Shown: positions 29,435-38,228, numbered from the stretch's first letter. The stretch: DNA of 64,000 nucleotides from Terribacillus aidingensis (GCF_900215625.1 NZ_OBEK01000002.1:294676-358675), one strand, 5' to 3'. The notes: a model not told the origin generated them from the letters alone. A program made the numbers and translations.

Positions 29435-31087
29435 ACCGATGATGTTTCCAGATTCACGTGTAGATGCTCCAATAGCTGTTGTATAGCCTAACAATTCATC
29501 TAAATCTGCACCAAATACGGAGGCTGTAGATCCAGCACGTCTTATGGATTGAGATAGGTCTAAAGAACTTACTGAGAACTGATTATCAACTTCGTTAATT
29601 CGATCAATTATAGATTCACTGTCCTTAGCTGCAATATTAAAATTGGTCATTGCGGCAGTGATAGACTTAACTGAATCTTCAGGAGAAAGTTCCCCTATAT
29701 TCTGAAGAATCTGTGCTGACTCGGCTAAATCAGCCAATTGATCTCCTTCATAGCCTAATCTCCCAAATTCCCCCATCATTGTGAGTACATCTGGAAGAGT
29801 GTTTCCTAATTGTATACTTAAATCAATGGACTCGCTCAGTAAAGTGTTGAATTGGGAATCCGGTATATCCATTACACGTCTAATGTTGGTCATTAATGTG
29901 TCGACTTCTACAATTTGTTCTGTGATATTACGAAAAGCGTTTAACGATCCATATATTGAAGTCATTGCTACGCCCCAAGTGACGGTGCGGGCTAGGGCAG
30001 TCTGTAATTCTTGACCAAACGTATTTACATGTGAAGCAGCAGTATTAACGTTTGATGATATCTCCTTGAATTCCATATTAAGAGATTTCATTTGCTGGCT
30101 AACATTAGGGGTCTTAGCTGAAAGCGAGTTAACGGAGTTAAGGTAGTTGTTTAATCCAGCTTGGCCGTCAGGTCCTATAGCGGAGCTAAAACGTCTCTCA
30201 AGATTCTGTACATTTACTGCAGCTTGACGTTTGTAGAGCTCTAGCTGTTTCTCTAGCTCACGAGTACGTTGTCTAGCTTTTGAATCGTCATCTAGTTGAG
30301 AGATGAGCTGTCGAACTATTTCTATATCCTGTAGAGTATCAGCAATATTAATTGCATTAGACAATTTAGACAGAGTTGTAGCGGATACTTCGCCTTGCTG
30401 TTTTAATGACTTAAGTTGAGTCTCTAGCTGCTGAACAGCTTTTCTGCGCTTGTCTATATTATCAGTGGTACGGATAGAGGAGATATTTCCTTCGCGATCA
30501 GTGTTATATGTAATATCTTCATAGTTTAATCTGTTTTTTTGTTGACCGCCAAGATAATTTCCAGTGGCATCACGTTTTTCTGTTTTAGAGAGTGTTTGAC
30601 CGTATTTAGTAATTTGGTCTTGAGCCACTTTCGCTGCCTGAGCTTGTTTTTGAAGAGCTTGCGTCTGCTCATTAACAAATCTGGTGGACTTTTGAAGAAT
30701 TTCTCCATTTTGTTTGTGCTGCATGCTCGTTTTCTCAGTCGTTCCGTCCAATTTCTTTGTGACTGTGATTTGCTCTTCAATTACTTTATTAAGATCTTTG
30801 GCACTCTTAACATGGCCGTCTATGGATTTTGTAAATCCGTTTAGCACTTTCTCTACTTGCTTATCCATAATTACGTCTAACTTGATTGGCTTGAGTTGTT
30901 TCTGAAAGGAGGCAATTTGCTTATTAATTTCGGAAATAGAGGATTTGGAGATATCAATTTCAGATTTAATATTCAGGGCTTTAGCTTTACCTTGGAGGAG
31001 CTTAATATCTTGATTAAGCTGGTTAGTAGCTTGTCTACTGGTATCAGCAGAAGGGGAGAGTATTATTTTCAAATCTTCACTCAACAT
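29435..31087 (-). CDS. Tape-measure protein, exon 1 (N-terminal 551 residues)
   Basis: It runs from ATG 31087 (AAAGGATGTGAT upstream) to the intron. Unspliced translation would add 30 intron-encoded residues and stop at 29342. The region is mostly long helices with coiled coils, ending in the conserved tape-measure core (WGVAMTSIYGS, DTLMTNIRRVMDIP, GYTTAIGASTRESGNIIG) that is normally followed by NSLKTIxSRITT, found exactly at the start of exon 2. Exon 1 is 1653 nt and exon 2 is 5238 nt, both multiples of three, giving a 2296-residue spliced protein, close to the size I recall for SPbeta CwlP (about 2285). Confidence 0.9.
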
Positions 31088-31108
31088 GTATCACATCCTT
31101 TCAGTATT
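31056..31108 (-). repeat. Direct-repeat copy A1 (tape-measure start)
   Basis: About 50 bp around the tape-measure start codon (GGGGAGAGTATTATTTTC, AAATCTTCACTCAA, ATCACATC) recurs in diverged form at 33765-33812. The two copies bracket the endonuclease gene, so this is one edge of a tandem duplication. Confidence 0.7.
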
Positions 31109-31130
31109 AGCATAGATAATTTATTACAAA

Positions 31131-31164
31131 ACAAAAGCACATTCATTAGGGGATGTGCTTTTGT
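31131..31164. terminator. Hairpin before the tape-measure gene
   Basis: 12-bp perfect stem ACAAAAGCACAT / ATGTGCTTTTGT with T-rich flanks on both strands; it is the counterpart of the hairpin at 33824-33850. Confidence 0.75.
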
Positions 31165-31250
31165 TTGCTAAAGTTTCAAATATAATTTCCAATTACTTAA
31201 GCTTTTTTAATACTGCTTGAACAATATCGCTATTGAGCTCCATATCATAT
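31131..31250 (-). pseudogene. 3' remnant of a second copy of the glycine-zipper membrane protein gene
   Basis: On the minus strand the DNA can be read DIVQAVLKKLK, stop, LEIIFETLANK, which aligns with the C-terminus of the intact gene at 33834-34475 (EVVQAVLKKLEQWEGIFKIAMNKN). Its terminator hairpin is at 31131-31164. The N-terminal part of this copy is missing and the endonuclease gene stands in its place. The homology extends 33818-33945 against 31131-31250 at the DNA level. Confidence 0.65.
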
Positions 31251-33488
31251 GATACGGGGTGAGGGAATGATGCTATGCTTTTTCAATTTTGTTTTTAGTC
31301 CTAACATATCTTTCTTCATATCCTCTGGGTACAAATCTACAAGTGGAATATTGTTTTCTCTTAAGATTCTAATTTTCTTTTCCATTCTTCTACGATAGGA
31401 TTCTTTGTCTGACATTCCAAAGTATTCGACTGGTATTCCATTAATGACCCAATCAGTTTTCATCATGCCCAATCTAGGATCATCGACGATTTCTTTATAA
31501 AGCGTCGCTTTCTGATATTCTATGCCCTCATCTATAAGATAGTTTGTAATAGCTAGTTCCTTCTTTGAATCGCAAATATCGCCATTTTTACTAATGCAAG
31601 AGAAAGACTTGCCATACAAAGATTGATTAGGCGTTAAACCAGCTTCCATACATGCCGCTGAATAAGAATCAAAGTATCTAAAGTATGACATTGCTCCACA
31701 AGACATATGTTGATTAACTTCATCAATACTTGGGGTTTTTTCAAGTTCTTTTGATAGTTCTACCAAATTTTCAATAAGCTCTAATTTTATTTCTGATTTG
31801 AGTTTATCTGAATATACTTCTTTGTTCTTTTTTAATTCTAGTGTGTCATTAGCCATACTGTTAATTGAGATAGCAGATCTTTCAGGAAACAGCTTTAATA
31901 ATTCAGTTATCGTACTCGTTGGATACACTTCTTTAAGTGTAATAACATCCTGATTAGACCAGGGTATCCTATTATTTATACCAAGTTTAGATGCTTTGGT
32001 GTTTATAGAGTAGGGAGATCTGTGAGGAAGTTTTTCAATAACAGCCCTAGTGCCACCTGAAATATATAATTGCCTTAGCACCTCGAGTTCATGTGTTGTC
32101 CAATGGTAATTTTCCCTCCTCAAACCTAGTTGAGAGGCTTTATGCAAGATAGTATCCTTACTATGGGAGAGATAGTCTAGCAAATCTTCCCAATCCAATT
32201 GACTGTAGTTAACCTTTAAGAAATTAATTTCCTCTTGAGTCCAGTCGTTATGCTTGTAGCATCCTAGCATCCTTAATCTATTTTGAACGGCAGAAGTACT
32301 TGTAAAATTGTATTTAGACCTAATTTCTTCATATGGGAGAGCGTTTTCGAAGTCATTAATTAATTCTTGGTCTGTATACTGTACAAACCTGTTCTCTTGT
32401 CCTTTAGGTAGTGGTAACTCAAGCAGCTTGCACAAGTTCGCTAAATTGCCAAAATGTTTTTTGATCGCTCGATATTCATAATCTTTAAAGTCTGACATGG
32501 CTAAGGGTCTTTGCAATCGTAAGTAATTATCATAAACGATTTGTTTTATTTCGTTCGTATTTAAATTATCATGTCCATACCTATACTCGTAAGAAACAGT
32601 AAGACCTAGTGAGTTAGCTTTGTGGCGTATGGTACTTTCAGACCTAGGTATCATTAATTTCTCATTAATAAGTTTGATATCGTTAAAGGCATAGTACTTT
32701 CTTAAAACATTCTCGTCATGTTTGTACCAGCCGTTAGCAGATAATAAATTAAGCTCTTTTAGGAAATTGTCGTAAGAGCCGCATAATCTTATAAAAGGAG
32801 CAACTGTGGGTAGTAATGGATCATTTTTTAGGTCTGAAGCAGTGGGGTACCTTTTGTTGATAACTAAGTAATCCCAAAATATACGTTCAAGAGTTTCACG
32901 GTCATATGTAATCTTCGTATATTGTTCCATGTTTTTATCGCAAGTACACTTTGGGTTGTATCTTAAATTTCTGTGCATTTTCTCTATGATGCTGCCGCAG
33001 GTGCAGATAATTACTAGAGGTGTGCTAACTAAATCAACTATCATACTTTTATTTAGTACCTTGAATCCTTTTTTACTCAATTCATTAACAGCTTGAGAAA
33101 TCGGATTTCTTAGCTTCTTTTGTTTTCCACAGTCTCGACAGTAGGGACGATTAGGCAACTTGTTAATTGACTGAAAACATATTTTTCCACATGAACATTG
33201 AAATTTCATTTTAGTCTTACTATCCACATATTTGTCTTCAAGTAAACTAAGATCATAGGTTGCAAATCTTTGTTTAGCGACCGATATATCCATTTTATTG
33301 TGAGCTTTTAATGGTTTGGTTGTTTGTCTTCTGTCTCTGCGCAAACCTAATGTATGTGCTTTTTTAGCTATTGAACTCCAATTTCTATGTACAGATAAAG
33401 AAGAAATTATCTCCTCTTGACTTGCGCAACAAAATTTCTCTTGTAAAATTGCTATATCTGATTCATTCCATGCAGCCAGTTTTAACAA
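31245..33488 (-). CDS. Free-standing homing-type endonuclease with SANT/Myb-like repeats
   Basis: 747 residues. At least five SANT/Myb-like helical units of the pattern W-x-x-x-E-x-x-x-L ... S-x-x-x-I-x-x-K-A-x-x-LGL occur (about residues 6-51, 250-295, 415-460, 463-510, 515-560), suited to modular DNA reading. Two small cysteine clusters (FQCSCG...CRDCG near 95-120; ICTCG...CTCD near 165-185) look like zinc sites. The C-terminus (about 635-730) has KKELAITNYL, then KTDWVI-NGIPVEYFG and RIL-ENNIPLVDLYPED, the order of a PD-(D/E)XK/Vsr-like nuclease, with the usual Lys replaced by Phe. Similar proteins drive homing of phage introns. The start is TTG with AGGGAG abutting it, so translation is probably weak. 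It sits upstream of the intron-bearing tape-measure gene, inside a duplicated segment. Confidence 0.7.
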   Translation of the reverse strand: MLKLAAWNESDIAILQEKFCCASQEEIISSLSVHRNWSSIAKKAHTLGLRRDRRQTTKPLKAHNKMDISVAKQRFATYDLSLLEDKYVDSKTKMKFQCSCGKICFQSINKLPNRPYCRDCGKQKKLRNPISQAVNELSKKGFKVLNKSMIVDLVSTPLVIICTCGSIIEKMHRNLRYNPKCTCDKNMEQYTKITYDRETLERIFWDYLVINKRYPTASDLKNDPLLPTVAPFIRLCGSYDNFLKELNLLSANGWYKHDENVLRKYYAFNDIKLINEKLMIPRSESTIRHKANSLGLTVSYEYRYGHDNLNTNEIKQIVYDNYLRLQRPLAMSDFKDYEYRAIKKHFGNLANLCKLLELPLPKGQENRFVQYTDQELINDFENALPYEEIRSKYNFTSTSAVQNRLRMLGCYKHNDWTQEEINFLKVNYSQLDWEDLLDYLSHSKDTILHKASQLGLRRENYHWTTHELEVLRQLYISGGTRAVIEKLPHRSPYSINTKASKLGINNRIPWSNQDVITLKEVYPTSTITELLKLFPERSAISINSMANDTLELKKNKEVYSDKLKSEIKLELIENLVELSKELEKTPSIDEVNQHMSCGAMSYFRYFDSYSAACMEAGLTPNQSLYGKSFSCISKNGDICDSKKELAITNYLIDEGIEYQKATLYKEIVDDPRLGMMKTDWVINGIPVEYFGMSDKESYRRRMEKKIRILRENNIPLVDLYPEDMKKDMLGLKTKLKKHSIIPSPRII

Positions 33489-33833
33489 CTCCCTAATATT
33501 GTTCCACTTATATTAATGCCAGGAAGGAGGTAGGGAATTTCCTATTTAGATTAAGTAGTTAATTCAATCCAATCCTTTCCCTATAAATCAGTATAATTAT
33601 GATTTATTTATTTGCAAAAGAAAAATGAGAATATTATCCATATTTAAATCTACGCCTTAACTTATATGAGATGTAGAACTTAAACACGGATTATTTCAAA
33701 AGAGAAGAGGGATTTTACATTAGAACATATTAACTATAATAATATTATCGTTAATGTCATCAAAGGAGGAGAGTATATTTTTTAAATCTTCACTCAAAAT
33801 TTATCACATCGAAACAAACAAAAATACAACCAC
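33489..33833 (-). other. Gap holding decayed duplicate sequences
   Basis: No gene. From about 33690 to 33765 the DNA is a diverged copy of the 3' end of the recombinase gene (compare GGGATTTTACATTAGAACAT with GAGATTTTATATTAAAACAT at about 34590-34610, followed in both by an ATTAT/ATCAT-rich run and CGTTAATGTCAT / CGTCAT). From 33765 to 33812 it copies the tape-measure start. The junction of the two at about 33765 marks the seam of a tandem duplication. The part next to the endonuclease (33489-33650) shows nothing I recognise. Confidence 0.6.
33765..33812 (-). repeat. Direct-repeat copy A2 (tape-measure start remnant)
   Basis: Diverged copy of 31056-31108: GAGAGTATATTTTTT, AAATCTTCACTCAA and ATCACATC are retained, but the start codon context has changed (AAAATTT instead of CAACATG), so it is non-functional. 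Confidence 0.7.
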
Positions 33834-33850
33834 TTAAGATGCGGTTGTGT
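33824..33850. terminator. Hairpin after the glycine-zipper gene
   Basis: Stem ATACAACC / GGTTGTGT with T-runs outside it on both strands; it overlaps the gene's last codons and corresponds to the hairpin at 31131-31164. Confidence 0.6.
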
Positions 33851-34475
33851 TTTTGTTCATCGCAATTTTAAATATACCTTCCCATTGTTCAAGTTTTTTT
33901 AGCACTGCTTGAACGACTTCGCCATTCTTTGGGAACCCTTTTTCTTGTGGAGATCCAGGTATGAGGGAGGGGAGGAATTCTACATATAGAACAGGCTTTT
34001 CGACGTCTGCGGTATTAATTTTTAGAGTTGCTTTTTTAATTAGCTCGTCATGCCTTCGATCAGAGGATAGACCGCCTATAATGGCACCAACACCTCCAGC
34101 AATTACCCCACCAATTAGAGCTCCACCAATTTGCTGAGTACGGGAGACTTTTGATACTGTTTCACCATTTAATTCAAATGAAGCATCCAAAACTTTGTCA
34201 GCCGAAAAGGAATACTCTTGAATAGTGCTACTGGAAGTTCTCTGGTAATACTTAAATAAGTTCACATCTTTATTGTAAGCAATTTTAGTTTGACCATCTA
34301 AGCCAGGGAAAAAGAGATCGCCATGAAACTCTTTATCATATTCAGCCATATGATTTAACACTGCATCTTGTTCTTCACTTTTTCTTTTAGAGTGTTTTCT
34401 CATTGCTGCAACAATAGCCAGCCAGATACCAAATATTATTACCCACCACAGTATGGCTATAATAAACACCACCAT
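33834..34475 (-). CDS. Membrane protein with glycine zipper
   Basis: 213 residues. One strong N-terminal membrane helix (about 3-25) is followed by a charged RKHSKRKSEEQD stretch, a beta-rich cytoplasmic domain (about 45-110), a glycine zipper (GGALIGGVIAGGVGAIIGG, about 117-135) and a C-terminal domain ending EVVQAVLKKLEQWEGIF. No good ribosome site precedes the ATG; a TATAAT lies about 25 bases upstream, so it may have its own promoter and a nearly leaderless mRNA. It sits between the recombinase and the tape measure, the position of SPbeta yomL, and may be a lysogenic-conversion or exclusion gene. Its 3' end is duplicated downstream. Confidence 0.6.
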   Translation of the reverse strand: MVVFIIAILWWVIIFGIWLAIVAAMRKHSKRKSEEQDAVLNHMAEYDKEFHGDLFFPGLDGQTKIAYNKDVNLFKYYQRTSSSTIQEYSFSADKVLDASFELNGETVSKVSRTQQIGGALIGGVIAGGVGAIIGGLSSDRRHDELIKKATLKINTADVEKPVLYVEFLPSLIPGSPQEKGFPKNGEVVQAVLKKLEQWEGIFKIAMNKNTTAS

Positions 34476-34598
34476 ATATTTTTTTGTATATTATACCATA
34501 GATTGGGAGAAGTGGGAAAACTGACTTCACACTATAATTTTGATAAAGATGTAAAAATCAACCAAGGACATGGCTTTGAATAAAAGAGAGATTTTATA

Positions 34599-35612
34599 TT
34601 AAAACATATCAGCAACATCATCATCATCGTCATTTAAATTATAGAAGTTATTAGTGGTACTAGAATCTTTGTGACCAAGTAATTTCTGTGCTTTGGTTAA
34701 CTTTCCGTCAGAATCCTTAATTAGATGGGAAGATCGACTAGCTCGGACGATATGAGGGTTTACGCGTCTTCCAATAATGTCCGAGATGATTTCTTTAAAC
34801 CAGTAGTTAACTGCAGAAGCATGTAATGGCTGGTATTCGTTATTTTGTTTGGACACAAATATGAATTCGCAATTATCTTCACCTCTATGTTCAAGCCACA
34901 ACTTTATATGTCCCATAGCTTCATCTGAGAGGAGGAGAGGTCTAAGTAATCCTTGCTCACCTTTGCCTTTAGTTCTGACATCATGGGTTCTGTACGCGCC
35001 AACGCTATTACCAACTTTGTCTTTGAGGGGCTCATATGAGATAATTTCCTTCTTCAACTGAACGAACTCTGATCGTCTTGATCCTGTATCATATAGCACG
35101 CTGAAAGCAGCTAAAATTTGATATTGCTCAGCTTCTAATAAAGCATCTTTTACATTTTGGATTTCTACTTTTGTGAGAGGAACTTTACTGTAGACTTTAT
35201 TAGGGGAGGGGTTAGGCACACCTTCTATGAAGTTTCTAAATGTGAGGAAGTTGTCGTCATCCTCGTAAAAGTTTAAGAGGTATTTATTCATAGAAGAAAC
35301 GGCAGAACGCTTAAACTTAATTCCATTGGAAGACATTCCTCTACGGACTAAGTAGTTCTGATATCTCATGAATTCTTTCTTTTTAATCTTGTATACTTCT
35401 TTGCCACCTAAAGCTTCTTGAACCCAACTGTAGAAAATTCTTAGTCCAGATTTATATTGGTCTAAAGTTTTAGGGGAGAGATGTACTGATTCGTAAAGAT
35501 ATTCTTCAACTAATTCACGGTTAAAAGGATTGACCCTCGACCACTGTTCGTCTGTAACTTCATCTATTTTCTTCGCTCTTTCACGAAGCATATTTTTCTT
35601 AATGTCAGCCAA
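34599..35612 (-). CDS. Tyrosine recombinase (YomM-like)
   Basis: 337 residues with a TTG start. An N-terminal SAM-like core-binding domain (about 30-125) is followed by a catalytic domain with the expected set: R179 or R180 (TGSRRSEF), K215 (RTKGKGEQ), H287-x-x-R290 (NPHIVRASR), H314 (LLGHKDSSTT) and Y324 (NNFYNL). An acidic tail DDDDDD follows. A tyrosine recombinase within the late structural cluster is also present in SPbeta (yomM). The role is uncertain: multimer resolution, or a second integration or excision activity. Confidence 0.88.
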   Translation of the reverse strand: MADIKKNMLRERAKKIDEVTDEQWSRVNPFNRELVEEYLYESVHLSPKTLDQYKSGLRIFYSWVQEALGGKEVYKIKKKEFMRYQNYLVRRGMSSNGIKFKRSAVSSMNKYLLNFYEDDDNFLTFRNFIEGVPNPSPNKVYSKVPLTKVEIQNVKDALLEAEQYQILAAFSVLYDTGSRRSEFVQLKKEIISYEPLKDKVGNSVGAYRTHDVRTKGKGEQGLLRPLLLSDEAMGHIKLWLEHRGEDNCEFIFVSKQNNEYQPLHASAVNYWFKEIISDIIGRRVNPHIVRASRSSHLIKDSDGKLTKAQKLLGHKDSSTTNNFYNLNDDDDDVADMF

Positions 35613-35630
35613 TAATCATCACCAACTTTA

Positions 35631-36047
35631 TTACTTAGTTTTAATTCCCATGCTGTTTAAATCCTTAGCTAAGGCACTAACCAAGCGGCCATCTTCCAAA
35701 TTACGTCTAGTGTTTGCCATGAATGGCCTAGGCTGCTCATAGCTATATCCAAAGCCTTGAAATTGATATTTCTCACCAGTTTCGACTACAGTAGCAACAT
35801 CTCTGTATCCATCTACTCTAACGTTATCTAAAGAAACTCCATTGGCCTCGTTCTCAGTGACAAAAGATTTTTTTAATTCCCCAGTACGCTGATACCGCTG
35901 GGGCTCATAAGCGTTATATACGTCTTGCTGCACATGTTGGTCACCAGTTTCAACCATGACTTGCTTAACGTTGCTGTTTGTTTGTTGCATGGCGTTAATA
36001 GCAGCTTTTTCAATCATAGCTTGAATCTGAACCATATTCTTGGCCAT
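35631..36047 (-). CDS. Tail completion / HK97 gp10-like protein
   Basis: 138 residues. A helical N-terminus is followed by YQRTGELKKSF and, near the end, RPFMANTRRNLEDG, the pattern of HK97-gp10-type minor tail/connector proteins. It lies between a tail-chaperone candidate and the recombinase. Ribosome and stop spacing (4 bp to the upstream stop) show it is in the late operon. Confidence 0.6.
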   Translation of the reverse strand: MAKNMVQIQAMIEKAAINAMQQTNSNVKQVMVETGDQHVQQDVYNAYEPQRYQRTGELKKSFVTENEANGVSLDNVRVDGYRDVATVVETGEKYQFQGFGYSYEQPRPFMANTRRNLEDGRLVSALAKDLNSMGIKTK

Positions 36048-36050
36048 CAG

Positions 36051-36536
36051 TTACTCGCCTTCTGTTTGAACTTCTTCTTCCAATTCGACAACTTTCTGAA
36101 CAAGATCTTCTAGCTTTTGCTGATCCATATTTTTCAGTTCAACCAATTGTCTGTCAATTGAATCCATCATTTTTACCACACGTTGGTAACTTTCCTTGGG
36201 AAAGGCCTCAAGAATAAGAGGGTAGATATCCGAGTTTCTAATTTGAAGGTAAGTATTAAACTTATTTTTTAAGTGTGAAGAGATCTCCAGATCAGCAAAT
36301 GTTTTAATAATCATGAAAAATAACCATTCTTGGCGACCTACGGATGCTAGATCAATCTTTTCTGCTTTTGCTTGTTCAAAGTCAGTAAGAAATTCAATGA
36401 GCATCTCTTTTACTTTAGTAGGAGAGAAGAGTGGATAAATGAAAGCATGTACATCTTCAGTAAGCTGTACTTTTTCTTTTTTGTCATACTTCTTAGCATC
36501 GCTTTTCAACAACTGTAGCGTTAATTTCTTTGACAT
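36051..36536 (-). CDS. Tail assembly chaperone candidate
   Basis: 161 residues, all helical and charged, with a coiled-coil C-terminus (about 120-158). It lies between the tail-tube gene and the tape measure, where siphophages encode tail chaperones (gpG type). No sequence family is recognised, so the call rests on position and predicted fold. A GGAGG ribosome site precedes the ATG. Confidence 0.5.
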   Translation of the reverse strand: MSKKLTLQLLKSDAKKYDKKEKVQLTEDVHAFIYPLFSPTKVKEMLIEFLTDFEQAKAEKIDLASVGRQEWLFFMIIKTFADLEISSHLKNKFNTYLQIRNSDIYPLILEAFPKESYQRVVKMMDSIDRQLVELKNMDQQKLEDLVQKVVELEEEVQTEGE

Positions 36537-36569
36537 ATATAATTTCCTCCTTAAAAATCCAAATGAAAG

Positions 36570-36589
36570 GAGAGGGGGAGACCCCTCTC
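36570..36589 (-). terminator. Hairpin after the tail-tube gene
   Basis: Perfect 8-bp stem GAGAGGGG / CCCCTCTC with loop GAGA, just after the stop of the frameshifted tail-tube frame and before the next ribosome site; no long T-run, so possibly an mRNA stabiliser. Confidence 0.55.
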
Positions 36590-36591
36590 AA

Positions 36592-36742
36592 TTATTCAAC
36601 TGTTTCTTCTACAGCAATAGGTTCTGAATCTTGAACTGACTCAGCAGGTTCAGTTACTTCTGGTTCAGGTTCTGGCTCTGGCTCTGGTGTAGCCACAGGC
36701 TCTGGCTCAGTAGTTACTGGCTCGACTGTGGCATCCTTAGGG
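36592..36742 (-). CDS. +1 frameshift C-terminal extension of the tail-tube protein
   Basis: The tail-tube frame ends ACT ACT CCC TAA G. If the proline tRNA on CCC (plus 36740-36742) slips by one base onto CCT, reading continues with AAG for 48 more codons: KDATVEP then a run of PEPE and TEP repeats, ending EETVE. The extension has no start or ribosome site of its own and is fully open. Programmed +1 shifts at overlapping proline codons just before the stop are known for the capsid and tail proteins of Listeria phage PSA. A minority of subunits would carry the acidic Pro/Glu tail. Confidence 0.75.
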
Positions 36743-37459
36743 AGTAGTGGAGCGTGGAACTTCGAAGAAGCGACCAATCTTATTGTCTTCGGTCATTGCG
36801 TTAAAGTTTAGCTCTGGTGTTAGAGGTGTACCGTTCTCGAGAGAAAGTTCGACTGCCCCGGAAGGAACAACGTTATCAAACTGAACATATAGATCACTTA
36901 CTACAGCATTGGTATCTGGATTATAAGTGATAGTACGGTATTCCACTTCATAGGACTCAGAGAACTTATCTGCTGCAATTTCAACAAGTTTACCGGTTGC
37001 TTCAACCTTGTAAATTGCTTTCAGACGTTCCCCTTGTTCAGCAAAGTCAACAGGGATAGTACCATCTGCAGCTACCTTCTTATTCACACCATCTAGGTTA
37101 GTAAAAACAACTTCTCCTTCTGCTGGAACTTCACTCAATGTGAAGGCTCCTGCATCTCCAACCGTTACAGTTTCGATTTTGTTAACCAAAGCCTTGCCGT
37201 CACGTTCAACAGCAACACCTTGAGTCATTGCGAGCCATTCTAGGTCGAACAACGCGTTTCGTACTGCAAGAGAAACCTCTTTAGCACTACGGATTAGAGC
37301 GATATCGCGGTTACCAATACCACCTTTAAGCCGTTCTTCTGTCACAGCCTGAGAGATAGATGCCATCTGCGCCTCAGTTGTGAATACGATGTGGCCATCT
37401 CTTTTACGCTTAAACGTTACGTCAGCTGTATCAGAGATAACAGTTTTGTTAATAGACAT
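36737..37459 (-). CDS. Major tail-tube protein
   Basis: 240 residues in the unshifted form, 288 with the frameshift. It starts SINKTVISDTADVTFKRKRDG and is beta-rich throughout, with a long helix (about 30-75) of the kind that packs tube rings. Residues about 100-150 form an Ig-like insert (TLSEVPAEGEVVFTNLDG). Position after the completion proteins and before chaperone and tape measure fits the tube. GGAGGAAACT precedes the ATG. The CCC-TAA end is discussed under the extension. Confidence 0.7.
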   Translation of the reverse strand: MSINKTVISDTADVTFKRKRDGHIVFTTEAQMASISQAVTEERLKGGIGNRDIALIRSAKEVSLAVRNALFDLEWLAMTQGVAVERDGKALVNKIETVTVGDAGAFTLSEVPAEGEVVFTNLDGVNKKVAADGTIPVDFAEQGERLKAIYKVEATGKLVEIAADKFSESYEVEYRTITYNPDTNAVVSDLYVQFDNVVPSGAVELSLENGTPLTPELNFNAMTEDNKIGRFFEVPRSTTP

Positions 37460-37489
37460 TTAGTTTCCTCCTTGTAAAATGCATATAAA

Positions 37490-37510
37490 AAGACAGCTAT
37501 TAGCTGTCTT
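37490..37510 (-). terminator. Hairpin before the tail-tube gene
   Basis: Perfect 9-bp stem AAGACAGCT / AGCTGTCTT with a 3-base loop, overlapping the stop codon of the upstream gene; T-rich on the minus strand side. Confidence 0.65.
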
Positions 37511-38228
37511 AAAAAGCTTTCTTAATTTCATTGAACTGACCTTGAGATAGCTCATGTCTTTCTTCCTGGTAAAGATCAATGTGTTTTGACCAACTGTCAA
37601 TTTTCATTTTTTCGGCAGATACAGTCGCAAATAGGGTGGCTGTTTCGTAAGCAAATCCCTGTGCGATACGCTGATACTCCATGAAAAACTGATAGATGGT
37701 CAAGTTGGCTATCGCATTATATGAAGGCTTACTACCAAACACAGAAATACTAGTTGCCATATCAGAGAACGAAATCATCTCAGCATCTTGAGCTTTTACA
37801 CGCTTACTTCTCTCCCAGGCTCGTTGAATCTCTGGGTTAGGGTTAATTAACTCTTCTTTCATGCAATTCATTCTCATGACCAACTGTCTTATTTGTTGAA
37901 AGTTATCCTCGCTGATCCGATTCATGATAGTGTCATCATTGAAAACATGACTGAAGACTTCTGAATAAGCTTCATTGAAAGAAGGTAAATTGCCGCTAAT
38001 CTGAAACAAAGTTACTCGATCATCTTGAAAGACTTCTATGAGCATATCATGTTTGCCTGTTTTATTGTCTTTGTGAAGCTCGTTGATAATCTCTAATTTA
38101 CTCATTTTTACGTAATTCATGAAGGGCTGTAAGCGGGGGTAATCTTCTACTTTAATAAAGTGGCAAGTGCCTATATCGGTTTCTATCGGCATCCCTAAGA
38201 TGAAATACTCCTCATTGTACCGTTCCAT
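37509..38228 (-). CDS. Late structural/assembly protein (unassigned)
   Basis: 239 residues, predominantly helical, starting ERYNEEYFILGMPIETDIG. It is translationally coupled to the next upstream cistron (overlap at 38228) and precedes the tail-tube gene. Possible roles are tail terminator chaperone or assembly factor. No family is recognised. Confidence 0.5.
   Translation of the reverse strand: MERYNEEYFILGMPIETDIGTCHFIKVEDYPRLQPFMNYVKMSKLEIINELHKDNKTGKHDMLIEVFQDDRVTLFQISGNLPSFNEAYSEVFSHVFNDDTIMNRISEDNFQQIRQLVMRMNCMKEELINPNPEIQRAWERSKRVKAQDAEMISFSDMATSISVFGSKPSYNAIANLTIYQFFMEYQRIAQGFAYETATLFATVSAEKMKIDSWSKHIDLYQEERHELSQGQFNEIKKAF

Noticed and set aside
36592-36777. Independent 61-residue gene downstream of the tail tube
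   Set aside because: Its first codons overlap the tail-tube gene, with no ribosome site; the CCC-TAA slip site explains it better as a frameshift product.
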